Assembly: GCF_030504645.1 (NCBI RefSeq)
Contig: NZ_JAUKWQ010000004.1
Span: 124,001-188,000, forward strand
Reading direction: 5' to 3'
From: Rhizobium oryzicola
GTDB lineage: Bacteria; Pseudomonadota; Alphaproteobacteria; Rhizobiales; Rhizobiaceae
DNA length: 64,000 nt
Shown: positions 35,305 through 43,572 of the stretch, in pieces
Layout: each line of letters opens with the position of its first letter
Position numbering within the stretch: position 1 is the stretch's first letter
Translations under genes and position numbers: made by a program
Notes under the pieces: model-generated
Database searches by the model: none
Told to the model about the DNA's origin: nothing
The model's input: only the letters and a program-made list of their open reading frames with translations

Positions 35305-36147
35305 TCACTGCGTCTCCCTGCATAGGAAGAAATCATAGTCCGCGCGCCATGCCTCGCTGACGCTAGCTACCTTGCGGTAATCGACGATCAGCGAGCGCTT
35401 GACGCCAAAGACGGCGTCGGAGGCGAGATAGGTGTCGCCAGCCACGAAGAGATGCGTGATCAGGCGCCGGCACCCCGGCGCGGAGACCAGGAAATGCATA
35501 TGCGCTGGCCGCCAGGGATGCCGGCCTAGGGCGGTCAGCATCTTGCCAACAGGGCCGTCATCCGGAATGGGATAGGAAACCGGCTTGATGCCACGAAAGG
35601 CATACGCCCCGTCTGGGCCAGTACGGAACCGCCCACGATTGTTGAACGGCGGCTGGATATCCGGCTGCTGGACGTCATAGAAGCCGTCCTGATTGTCGGA
35701 CCAAACATCGACGATGGCGTTCTCGATCGGATTGCCATCGAGATCGAGTACATGGCCGCTGTAAAGGCAGATCTCGCCCTTGCCATCAAGGCTGATATTC
35801 GTGCCCATTTCGCGTTCCGGCGCGTTCTCGACATGAAAGGGGCCGAACACAGTTGTCTCGGTCGCGCCGTTAGGGTTGCGGTGGTTGATTGCATCGACCA
35901 GCATTGAAACGCCCAGCGTGTCAGAAAGAAGAATGAATTCCTGACGGCTGCCGGAACAGATCTGACCGGTCTCGGTGAGAAAATTGATGGCGGTCTCCCA
36001 CTCCTCTTCGGTCAGTTCCACATCACGAACGAATGCATGCAAGTGTTCGACCAGAGAGGTCATGACCCGGCGTAAGCGCGGCGACGCTTCTGGGCCGATA
36101 CGTCCGTTGACGACGCTGGCAGATGTGTCTTCGGTAAAATAGCTCAT
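35305..36147 (-). CDS. Intradiol dioxygenase, hydroxyquinol 1,2-dioxygenase type
   Basis: This 280-residue dioxygenase has all four ferric-iron ligands by alignment with the CatA protein of this window: Tyr157, Tyr192, His216 and His218 (W-R-P-A-H-M-H-F). The N-terminal dimer helices are present. Its shorter length and its overlap with a maleylacetate reductase gene (ATGA) indicate hydroxyquinol cleavage to maleylacetate. A catechol or chlorocatechol enzyme is the alternative. No enzyme that makes hydroxyquinol is encoded beside it. Confidence 0.8.
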   Translation of the reverse strand: MSYFTEDTSASVVNGRIGPEASPRLRRVMTSLVEHLHAFVRDVELTEEEWETAINFLTETGQICSGSRQEFILLSDTLGVSMLVDAINHRNPNGATETTVFGPFHVENAPEREMGTNISLDGKGEICLYSGHVLDLDGNPIENAIVDVWSDNQDGFYDVQQPDIQPPFNNRGRFRTGPDGAYAFRGIKPVSYPIPDDGPVGKMLTALGRHPWRPAHMHFLVSAPGCRRLITHLFVAGDTYLASDAVFGVKRSLIVDYRKVASVSEAWRADYDFFLCRETQ

Positions 36148-37226
36148 ACGGTCTTCCTCCCTTCGACCAGAGGCGGCGCACCGTCGAAGGCGCGCTGCAT
36201 CAATGTCCGTATTGCTTCCGCCTCCAGCGGTCGCGGGTTCCAGTAGCTGTTAGACATGGCAATTTCGGTTGCCCGGTCGAGCCCGTCGGCTGACATTCCG
36301 ATTGCGGCAAGGCTGACAGGCGCGCCAACGGCGCGAGCCAGCTCCTGCAGTGCTCGCGCGGGGTCTGCGCCAAGCACGGTTTGCAGTGCAGCCATGGCAT
36401 CCGGTATGGTCGGGGCGTTATAGGCAAGCGCGTGCGGCAGAACCACAGTATGCGTTTCAGCATGGGGAAGCTCGAAACTGCCCCCCAGCGTGTGGCAGAG
36501 CTTGTGATGCAACGCCATCCCGACCGAGCCGAGACAGATGCCGCAAAGCCAGGCACCATAGAGCGCGTCATATCGCGCATCGCGGTCGGCCGGGTCACGG
36601 GCGATTTTCGGTAGCGCCGAGGCGAGCGCCTTTACGGCCGCAAGCGCAAGCGTTGAGGTCACTGGATTGCGGTCTCGTGCATAAAGAGCCTCGATAGCAT
36701 GGGCCATAGCGTTGATGCCGCTTGTGCCCGAAAGGCTGACGGGCAGGCTCATGGTCTGCTCAACGTCGTAAATAACGACCTGCGGCAGGACTTTCGGCGT
36801 CGTTTGCGTCTTCTTAAGCCCATTCTCGGTCTCGCCGAGAATTGGTGTCATCTCGGAACCGGCATAGGTCGTGGGCAGAACGATCTGCGGCAGGCCGGTG
36901 CGCAATGCAATTGCCTTGCCGAGCCCGGTGGTCGAACCACCGCCAATTGCAACGACGACATCGGCTCCGAGCGTTGAGGCTACTGCAACCGCCTGCTCGC
37001 TTACATGGACCGGTGTATGCATGACGGCTCCTGCGAAGACACCTGCTGCCGATTTACCGAGGAGAGACGCCAGATGCTGGGCCTGCTCTTCCTGATGGGG
37101 TGTCGACAGGACAAGTGCCTTTGATGCGCCAAGCCGCTCAACCTCACCGGGCAATGTTTCAGTTGTGTCAAAACCAAAAATGACACGCGCCGGGTGGGCG
37201 GTGTAAACGAAGCTTTGCCTGCCCAT
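36144..37226 (-). CDS. Maleylacetate reductase (iron-type alcohol dehydrogenase fold)
   Basis: This 360-residue enzyme has the glycine motif I-G-G-G-S-T-T-G-L-G-K near residue 96, which binds NAD(P)H, and a metal or substrate region with H-H-K-L-C-H-T-L near 245, typical of maleylacetate reductases. The reaction is maleylacetate to 3-oxoadipate, which joins the catechol route at the same product. ATG 37226 starts 1 bp after the Dabb gene with AAGGTGG upstream; longer extension lies inside that gene. Confidence 0.83.
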   Translation of the reverse strand: MGRQSFVYTAHPARVIFGFDTTETLPGEVERLGASKALVLSTPHQEEQAQHLASLLGKSAAGVFAGAVMHTPVHVSEQAVAVASTLGADVVVAIGGGSTTGLGKAIALRTGLPQIVLPTTYAGSEMTPILGETENGLKKTQTTPKVLPQVVIYDVEQTMSLPVSLSGTSGINAMAHAIEALYARDRNPVTSTLALAAVKALASALPKIARDPADRDARYDALYGAWLCGICLGSVGMALHHKLCHTLGGSFELPHAETHTVVLPHALAYNAPTIPDAMAALQTVLGADPARALQELARAVGAPVSLAAIGMSADGLDRATEIAMSNSYWNPRPLEAEAIRTLMQRAFDGAPPLVEGRKTV

Positions 37227-37227
37227 T

Positions 37228-37569
37228 TCACGCCACCTTGCTCGGGCCGACGGCGTAATCGACCTGATGGCGCGCGATGCGTATTCCTTCCAAGCGCCCG
37301 CGAACAGCAAGGTGCGCTGGATGCGACGCATAGGCATCCAAAGCATCCTGGCTATCGAATTCCGTCACAAGCACAACGTCGCAGGCATAGGACGCGCCGC
37401 TTGTATCCTCGCCGATCTCCAGGAAGGTCATGCCGGGAATGCTGCCCCGTAATGCCTCGAATTCCCGGCGAATGTGAGCGATTGCATCCGCCTTTTCTTC
37501 CGTCGTTGTGCCCGCGACATTCCACATCACGATGTGGCGCATGGCAGATTTGCTCGTAGGAAAGGACAT
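37228..37569 (-). CDS. Dabb (stress-responsive A/B barrel) protein
   Basis: This 113-residue protein has the Dabb pattern: M-R-H-I-V-M-W-N near residue 10, a helix, then the F-D-S-Q-D-A-L-D-A-Y-A-S-H-P-A-H motif near 72-87. Members are small dimers, some of which act as cyclases or assist ring chemistry, and they often accompany aromatic ring-cleavage genes. It leads the hydroxyquinol-branch operon, with GGAGAAAAG before the ATG, and is divergent from the LysR gene. Confidence 0.8.
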   Translation of the reverse strand: MSFPTSKSAMRHIVMWNVAGTTTEEKADAIAHIRREFEALRGSIPGMTFLEIGEDTSGASYACDVVLVTEFDSQDALDAYASHPAHLAVRGRLEGIRIARHQVDYAVGPSKVA

Positions 37570-37725
37570 GGCTTTTCTCCGTCAAGCTGATGCAAAGACC
37601 TTCGGCTTCTTCATAACCTCTCACCGTCCAATTGCGTGATAAATCATGTTTTGCGGAAAAGTCTGTTGCTGGTTCCGCAATAATTGCCAGCCTTTCTCGG
37701 CCGGGCTTGCCATCGGTTGGGAATT

Positions 37726-37745
37726 ATGCGTGAATATTACCGTAT
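37726..37745. promoter_or_regulatory. Operator-like dyad, copy 3 (hydroxyquinol branch/LysR)
   Basis: ATGCGTGAATATTACCGTAT keeps the CGTGAATATTACCG core of copies 1 and 2 and has imperfect arms ATGCG/CGTAT. It ends 25 bp before the LysR ATG and lies between that gene and the divergent Dabb operon. Confidence 0.6.
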
Positions 37746-37770
37746 TTGAAAGGGCTGCAAGCGTTGGGCC

Positions 37771-38706
37771 ATGGACCGTTTCACGGAACTGGAAGTTTTC
37801 ACGAGAATTGCTGACGAGGCGAGCCTCACTCGTGCGGCAGACCTCATGGGCCTGTCTGTTTCTGGTGTGAGCCGCTGTCTGACGAGCTTGGAAAACAGGC
37901 TTGGGGTCCGTCTGGTACAGCGCACGACGCGCCAGTTGTCACTCACACTGGAAGGCGAGCGATTTGCCTGCAATGCGCGGGAGATATTGGCCACACTCAG
38001 CAATGCGGAAGCAAGCGTCAGCGCGGTAGCGGCAGAGCCTCTGGGCACGCTGCGGATCGGCGCATCGCTGTCATTTTCTCTGCTGCATCTCATTCCTGTG
38101 ATCAGTCAATTCAAGATCGATCATCCCGCCGTCCGTGTCGATCTTCAAGTCTCCAATCGCTATTACGATCTGATAGAGAACGGTCTCGATCTCGCCATCC
38201 GCACACGGCGGGTCGAAAGCGACAGCTCCGTCACCATCCGCAAGCTGGCCGAGGTTCCACGTTTGCTCGCCGCGACACCTGCCTATCTGGAACGACACGG
38301 CATGCCATCGGATCCAGAGGAATTGTCGCAGCATGCACTGCTTCTTTACACTCTTTCAGACGACTGGGAGCACCTTACCTTCCAGCGCAACGGCATGATG
38401 AAACGCTTGCCAGTCAGCCCGGACGTCAGCTGCAATGATGGCCAAGTCCTGCTTCGCGCAGCCTTGAACAATATGGGCATTGTGGTGCAACCGGCATATA
38501 TCGTGCATGACGAGCTTAAAGCGGGTAGGCTGGTTCCGGTGCTTCCCGACTGGCAACTTCATCCACTCACGATGAACATCGCCTTTCCTACCCGCAACCA
38601 TCTGCCTGCACGCACACGCCTTTTCATCGATGCTCTGGTCCGCTACGTCCGGGAGAAGGATCTGGAGCGCGTATGGGCAGGTACCACCGATAACAGTTCC
38701 GATTAA
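37771..38706 (+). CDS. LysR-family regulator of the hydroxyquinol branch
   Basis: This 311-residue LysR protein (CrgA-like group) has the helix-turn-helix at residues 18-40 (A-S-L-T-R-A-A-D-L-M-G-L-S-V-S-G-V-S-R) and an effector domain starting near 90. Copy 3 of the 20-bp dyad lies in its own promoter, so it is one candidate for the protein that binds all four copies. It is divergent from the ring-cleavage operon and followed by a VOC gene on the same strand. Confidence 0.85.
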   Translation: MDRFTELEVFTRIADEASLTRAADLMGLSVSGVSRCLTSLENRLGVRLVQRTTRQLSLTLEGERFACNAREILATLSNAEASVSAVAAEPLGTLRIGASLSFSLLHLIPVISQFKIDHPAVRVDLQVSNRYYDLIENGLDLAIRTRRVESDSSVTIRKLAEVPRLLAATPAYLERHGMPSDPEELSQHALLLYTLSDDWEHLTFQRNGMMKRLPVSPDVSCNDGQVLLRAALNNMGIVVQPAYIVHDELKAGRLVPVLPDWQLHPLTMNIAFPTRNHLPARTRLFIDALVRYVREKDLERVWAGTTDNSSD

Positions 38707-38761
38707 TGCGGATTTCGGTCATGCGAAATCCGCTCTCGTCTCTATTCCGAAGGAAAGCCTC

Positions 38762-39145
38762 ATGTCAGCCACCACTGCCTATGTCGAACACACTGCGTTC
38801 TTCGTCCGTGACATTGTGCCCCTCATCGATTTTTTCGCCGAGGTGCTTGGCATGACTGTCACCCAGGTCGATGGCGATGCGCACTCACCCCGACAGGTCT
38901 GGCTGCAAGGCGGCGTACAGCTCATTGCCGATCCGGGTTTTGTCGGTCCCGAAGGACGTTTCGGCCATCTGGGTGTCGTGTGCAAGGATGTGCCGGCCGC
39001 CATTGAAGCCGCACGCGCACGGGGTGCCGTTTCCACCGCAAAGGGAGAGCACTGGCTGCTTTTGCAAAATGGCCTTCTGCTCGAATTTCTGCCGGAAAAG
39101 GACAATGCGGTAGAGATCATCCGCAATCTCGATCCGAGAATATGA
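38762..39145 (+). CDS. VOC-superfamily protein (glyoxalase/dioxygenase fold)
   Basis: This 127-residue protein has the VOC fold: E-H-T-A-F-F-V-R-D start, F-G-H-L-G-V-V middle near residue 62, and L-L-E-F-L-P-E end near 107. The His near position 10, the His near 64 and the Glu near 109 are candidate metal ligands. It follows the LysR gene with AAGGAAAG before its ATG. It could be a small extradiol-like dioxygenase, isomerase or lyase in the aromatic branch. Function unknown. Confidence 0.78.
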   Translation: MSATTAYVEHTAFFVRDIVPLIDFFAEVLGMTVTQVDGDAHSPRQVWLQGGVQLIADPGFVGPEGRFGHLGVVCKDVPAAIEAARARGAVSTAKGEHWLLLQNGLLLEFLPEKDNAVEIIRNLDPRI

Positions 39146-39148
39146 AGC

Positions 39149-40171
39149 CTATTTCCCGGCTCTTGACGGGGCGTGGCCGGTCCAGCTCTTAAAAGCCCGG
39201 CCGAACACAGCGCTATCGGCATAGCCAAGCGTTTGTGCAATTTCGGATATCGGCAGTCTCTTGCCGGCGTTAAGAAGATTCGCGGCAAGCTGCTGCCGAC
39301 ACGTCTGCATTAAGTCGCGAACGCTCGTGCCTTCCCGCTCGAGTTGCCGCTGCATTGTCCTGGCATTCATGCCCAATTCTTCCGCCAGAAAACCGACCGT
39401 CAGGGAATGACGGCCAACATAATGCTCGATCAACGCCGTCACCTTAGACGTCAAGCTTTGACCAACCTCGGTTTCTCCGATCAGGTCAGCGATATGCCGT
39501 TCCAAGATCGCGGCTAGCTCCTTGTTGTCGCTGCGATAAACGCGGGTAATTTCTTCCGTGCGCATGATCATTCGATTGCTCGACTGTCGGAAGAGAACTG
39601 GCGCCCGGAAGATCCTGCGTAGAGTATCTGCATCTGCCGGCGCGTCATGCTCAAAATGGATCTCATCCGGCTTCCAGGCGGAGGAAAAGTTCGAGCGCAC
39701 AAGCTGGCAGCTTGCGGCAAGCGAATATTCCGCATCCTGTCGGCGTGGCCAGATGGATTGATCGGCGATACGATAGGTCCACACGAAGCTGTCACCGTCC
39801 TCAACGAAATGCGAACTCGTTGAGTTTTGCAGCGAATTGACAAATTTGGAGATCCGTTCGAACGCGTCCTTGATCGTTGGCGACAACGAAAACAGCACGC
39901 CAAGAGGACCGATATCGGCCGGCTTGAAGACCGAGCCAAGCTTCGCGCCAAAGAAGGGGTCGTCCAGCGCCTCCGCCGCATCTTCGAAAAAGGCGATAAA
40001 CCTTTGCAGGGGTATAACTGCGTAGGGGTCCTCCAAAAGCGATTGCGAGAGCCGATGTCGCGCCAACAGCACGCGTGCCTTTTCCTGCCGTTTGTCGAAC
40101 TGGTGGATCAGCGGCGTAATTGCCGCCACGCGGATGAAGGCGACATTTCCAGTCCGACGCGCTTGCTTCAT
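39149..40171 (-). CDS. AraC-family regulator of the amine operon
   Basis: This 340-residue regulator has an N-terminal AraC-binding-like domain (the OruR/ArgR-like group) and a C-terminal double helix-turn-helix. The first helix pair is near 255-275 (V-G-F-L-A-E-E-L-G-M-N-A-R-T-M-Q-R-Q-L), and I-A-Q-T-L-G-Y-A-D-S-A-V-F-G-R-A-F near 310 is the classic signature. ATG 40171 follows GGAG; the GTG five codons upstream is less likely. It is divergent from the APC permease gene. Confidence 0.87.
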   Translation of the reverse strand: MKQARRTGNVAFIRVAAITPLIHQFDKRQEKARVLLARHRLSQSLLEDPYAVIPLQRFIAFFEDAAEALDDPFFGAKLGSVFKPADIGPLGVLFSLSPTIKDAFERISKFVNSLQNSTSSHFVEDGDSFVWTYRIADQSIWPRRQDAEYSLAASCQLVRSNFSSAWKPDEIHFEHDAPADADTLRRIFRAPVLFRQSSNRMIMRTEEITRVYRSDNKELAAILERHIADLIGETEVGQSLTSKVTALIEHYVGRHSLTVGFLAEELGMNARTMQRQLEREGTSVRDLMQTCRQQLAANLLNAGKRLPISEIAQTLGYADSAVFGRAFKSWTGHAPSRAGK

Positions 40172-40196
40172 GCCACAGCTCCACACCTTGTGAACA

Positions 40197-40216
40197 TTGC
40201 GTGAAAAGTGACGTAA
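40197..40216. promoter_or_regulatory. Operator-like dyad, copy 4 (amine operon/AraC)
   Basis: TTGCGTGAAAAGTGACGTAA has the same arm and spacer layout, TTGCG-N10-CGTAA, and shares GCGTGAA with copy 3. The spacer is less conserved, so this copy is the weakest in the core but good in the arms. It sits between the AraC gene and the permease gene. Confidence 0.5.
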
Positions 40217-40310
40217 ATTATCAAATTCGCGGCATGGATTGCAATATTGCAGCGCGAAAATCTTCCCTAGATTTCACAAATAACAATTAAACATATAAAT
40301 GGGGTTCAAT

Positions 40311-41756
40311 ATGCAAACGGGTGAGAGCGCCACCGCGCCCAGCGGTCGGCTAGCGCGCAATTCTGTGGGAATTGCGCATATCGTTTTCTTCGTCGTGGCC
40401 GCGGCTGCGCCGCTAACCGCAGTGGTGGGGGCGACACCGCCAGCCTTCGCCTTCGGTAACGGGGCCGGGGTTTCCGGCGCCTTCGTTCTCGCAGGCCTGC
40501 TCTATCTGATCTTTTCCGTCGGCTTCACGGCCATGAGCCGTCATATCAGCGGTGCCGGCGCGTTCTACACCTATATCGCCAACGGCATCGGCAAGCCGGC
40601 CGGCGTGGCCGGCGCGTTCATCGCGCTACTGACCTACAGCGCCGTGCAGATTGCCGTCTACGGTCTGATCGGCGTTTTCACCAATGGTGCCATGGCATCG
40701 TTGGGTCTCGATCTGCCCTGGTGGGTGTGGTCCTTCGCGATCCTCGTCATCACGCATCTCGCCGGACAGCGCAACATCGCCTTTTCGGGTGCAATTCTCG
40801 GCGTCTGCATGCTGGCCGAGATGCTGATCCTGTTGCTGCTCGACATCGGCATCATCGTGCATGGCGGCGGTCCGGAAGGCATGAGCGCGTCCGCCTTCAT
40901 GCCCTCGACGGTCTTTACGCCCGGTCTTGGCGTGTCGCTCGTCTTCGTCGTCGGCTCCTTCATCGGCTTCGAGGCAACCGCCATTTTCGGTGAGGAAGCG
41001 CATCGTCCGGAAATCACCATTCCGCGCGCGACCTATCTATCGGTTCTGCTGATTGCAGTCTTCTATGCCTTCTCGACCTGGGCGATCGTGCAGTATTACG
41101 GTCCTTCCAAGATCCAGGCGACGGCGAATGGCGCTCTCAACACGCTCTATTTCGACGCAGCTGCAACGGTTATCGGCCCCTGGGCCGCGCATGCGATGAA
41201 CATCCTGCTCATCACCAGCCTGTTTGCCTGCATCCTGTCCTTCCACAACACGCTGAACCGCTATTTCTTCGCGCTCGGCCGGGAAGGACTTGCTTTCAAG
41301 GTTCTCGGTAAGGTGCATGAAGTTCATGGCTCGCCTCATGTCGCTGGCATGCTGCAGTCGGGCATCGCCGCCTTCTTCCTCGCCGCCTTCGCCATCACCG
41401 GACAGGACCCGTTCGCGGTCGTCTTCTCCTATATGTCGGCGCTCGCGGTGCTGGGCATCCTGTCAGTGCAGGCTCTGGTATCCATTGCCATCATCATGTT
41501 CTTCCGCAAGGATAACAAGGGTTACGGCCCATGGAGGACCACGATCGCGCCTTTCCTGGCGCTCATCGGCCTCGCTGGTGCGATCGTCCTCGTCATTGCC
41601 AACCTGGGTCTCCTCGCCGGCGCGTCGAACATCGTAGTCGACTCTTTCCCAGTCCTCGTCGTGCTGATTGGCACGGTCGGAGCCTCCTTTGCCCTGTCGA
41701 TCAAGAAGGCAAGCCCCGAGCGCTACGCCGCTCTCGGCCGTGTCTTCGCCGACTGA
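40311..41756 (+). CDS. APC-family amino acid/amine permease
   Basis: This 481-residue inner-membrane protein has about twelve hydrophobic segments and the APC start F-V-V-A-A-A-A-P-L-T-A near residue 24. The G-F-E-A-T-A-I-F-G-E-E-A motif near 222 is typical of amino acid and amine permeases. I favour ATG 40311 with GGGG upstream; an ATG four codons earlier has no site. It is the first gene of an operon for uptake and oxidation of an amine or amino acid. Confidence 0.85.
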   Translation: MQTGESATAPSGRLARNSVGIAHIVFFVVAAAAPLTAVVGATPPAFAFGNGAGVSGAFVLAGLLYLIFSVGFTAMSRHISGAGAFYTYIANGIGKPAGVAGAFIALLTYSAVQIAVYGLIGVFTNGAMASLGLDLPWWVWSFAILVITHLAGQRNIAFSGAILGVCMLAEMLILLLLDIGIIVHGGGPEGMSASAFMPSTVFTPGLGVSLVFVVGSFIGFEATAIFGEEAHRPEITIPRATYLSVLLIAVFYAFSTWAIVQYYGPSKIQATANGALNTLYFDAAATVIGPWAAHAMNILLITSLFACILSFHNTLNRYFFALGREGLAFKVLGKVHEVHGSPHVAGMLQSGIAAFFLAAFAITGQDPFAVVFSYMSALAVLGILSVQALVSIAIIMFFRKDNKGYGPWRTTIAPFLALIGLAGAIVLVIANLGLLAGASNIVVDSFPVLVVLIGTVGASFALSIKKASPERYAALGRVFAD

Positions 41757-41768
41757 GAACGATATGGG

Positions 41769-41787
41769 GCATGGCGCAAAGCCATGC
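41769..41787. other. Hairpin in the permease/next-gene gap
   Basis: GCATGGC pairs with GCCATGC around GCAAA, 12 bp after the permease stop. No T tract follows, so it is more likely an mRNA processing or stability element than a terminator. Confidence 0.3.
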
Positions 41788-41884
41788 TCTCCACCTCTTA
41801 ACAGAAACCGTCACATGCCAACCCGCCCGCAGCCGCAGTGCTTAGGGGCGGGCCAGCGAAGCCTTACCCGAACGAGAGTAAATC

Positions 41885-43024
41885 ATGACCGAGAATACCA
41901 AGATCGACTTCATCTATCTCTCCGAGCAGGACATGATCCGCGCCGGCGTCACCGAAATGCCGGCCTGCGTCGATGCCATGGAAGAAATGTTCGGCCTGCT
42001 CTATCACGGCGATTACCGCATGGCGGGCCCGAACAGCGATAGCCACGGCGCAGCCATCAGCTTCCCGGAAAACTCGCCCTTTCCGGACATGCCGAAGCCG
42101 ACGGCTGATCGGCGCTTCATGGCCATGCCCGCCTATCTCGGCGGCCGTTTCCGCACCGCGGGCATGAAGTGGTATGGCTCCAACATTGAGAACCGCGAGA
42201 AGGGCCTACCGCGCTCGATCCTCATGTTCTGCCTCAACGATGCCGATACCGGCGCGCCGCTCGCCTTCATGTCGGCGAACCTGCTCTCGGCCTATCGCAC
42301 CGGCGCGATCCCGGGCGTCGGCGCCCGCCATCTGGCGCGCAAGGATTCCCGCGTCGTCGGCATTCTTGGCCCGGGTGTGATGGCGAAGACGACGCTCGCC
42401 GCCTTCATCGCCGCCTGCCCGAATATCGATACGGTCAAGGTCAAGGGCCGCGGCCAGAAGAGCCTCGACAGTTTCCTGTCCTGGCTGAAGGAAACCTATC
42501 CGCAGGTCACCAAGGTCGAGCTGGTCGACACGATCGAGAACGTCGTGCGCAATTCCGACCTGGTCACCTATTGCAATTCCGGTGCGGTCGGCGATCCGTC
42601 CACCTATCCGATGGTGAAGCGCGAATGGGTCAGCCCCGGCACGTTCCTCGCCATGCCGGCGCTCTGCAATATCGATGAGGGCATGGAAAGCCCGGATGTC
42701 CGCAAGGTCGTAGACAATACGGGCCTCTACGACGCCTGGTTCCACGAGCTCCCGAAGCCTGCACATGTGCACGTGCCGATCATCGGCGTGAAGTTCCTAG
42801 ACATGATCGCCGAGGGCCGGATGAGCCGCGACCAGCTGGAGGATATCGGCAAGATCGTCGCCGGCGATGCGCCCGGCCGCAAGAACGAGGACGAGATCAT
42901 CATCATGTCGGTCGGCGGCATGCCGGTGGAAGACGTTGCCTGGGGCACAATCGTCTACCGCAACGCCATCGAACGCGGCATCGGCGTCAAGCTCAACCTC
43001 TGGGACGTCCCAGTCCTGCGCTGA
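41885..43024 (+). CDS. Ornithine cyclodeaminase/mu-crystallin family protein
   Basis: This 379-residue protein has the family core: A-M-P-A-Y-L-G-G near residue 80, K-W-Y-G near 94, the T-G-A-I-P-G-V-G-A-R-H-L-A-R segment near 140, and an NAD-binding G-I-L-G-P-G-V-M near 160. Proteins of this type are often labelled tyramine oxidase subunit B when found with a RidA and a DAO oxidase, as here. The label is from context; an imine reductase or amino acid dehydrogenase role is equally possible. Confidence 0.8.
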   Translation: MTENTKIDFIYLSEQDMIRAGVTEMPACVDAMEEMFGLLYHGDYRMAGPNSDSHGAAISFPENSPFPDMPKPTADRRFMAMPAYLGGRFRTAGMKWYGSNIENREKGLPRSILMFCLNDADTGAPLAFMSANLLSAYRTGAIPGVGARHLARKDSRVVGILGPGVMAKTTLAAFIAACPNIDTVKVKGRGQKSLDSFLSWLKETYPQVTKVELVDTIENVVRNSDLVTYCNSGAVGDPSTYPMVKREWVSPGTFLAMPALCNIDEGMESPDVRKVVDNTGLYDAWFHELPKPAHVHVPIIGVKFLDMIAEGRMSRDQLEDIGKIVAGDAPGRKNEDEIIIMSVGGMPVEDVAWGTIVYRNAIERGIGVKLNLWDVPVLR

Positions 43025-43105
43025 CCTCCAGCGCCACCTTGGCCGGGTGACGCGCCCTGAGCGTCCGCCCGGTCCCCTTTTCATCAATTCGCGTAAGGAG
43101 CGATC

Positions 43106-43528
43106 ATGACCAAGATCGTGAAGATCAAGACCGGTTCGAGATTCGAGGACCATGGCAGCTATTCCCGCCTCGTTGCGGTCGATAACTGGATTTTCGTGTC
43201 CAATACCGCAGGCCGTAATCCGGACACAAAGGAAATCCCCGAGGATGTCAGTGCGCAGACGCATCAAGTCTTCGCCAATATCGAGCGGGCCCTTCAAGCC
43301 GTTGGCGCAAGCCTCGCCGATGTCGTCATGTCCCGCGTCTTCATCCAGGAGCCGAAGGACACCGAAACTGTCATGACCATTGTCGGCGAGAAGTTCCGGG
43401 GCACCGATCCGGCCTCGACCGTGACCTGCCCGCCGCTCGGCTCGACCGTCTACAAGGTCGAAATCGAAGTGACGGCCTATCGCGGTGCCTCCACGTCCGA
43501 GATCGAAAAGCGCACCATTTCCCTCTGA
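43106..43528 (+). CDS. RidA-family protein
   Basis: This 140-residue protein has the RidA (YjgF) fold: a start with strands, Q-V-F-A-N-I-E-R-A-L near residue 55, and the S-R-V-F-I-Q-E segment near 77 whose Arg would bind a carboxylate. Such proteins hydrolyse reactive enamines and imines that amine or amino acid oxidation produces, which fits its place before a flavin amine oxidase. AAGGAG precedes the ATG. Confidence 0.85.
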   Translation: MTKIVKIKTGSRFEDHGSYSRLVAVDNWIFVSNTAGRNPDTKEIPEDVSAQTHQVFANIERALQAVGASLADVVMSRVFIQEPKDTETVMTIVGEKFRGTDPASTVTCPPLGSTVYKVEIEVTAYRGASTSEIEKRTISL

Positions 43529-43572
43529 CGGCGGGCCGCGCCCGCCTTCCCACTTTTCCAAGGACGATTGCC

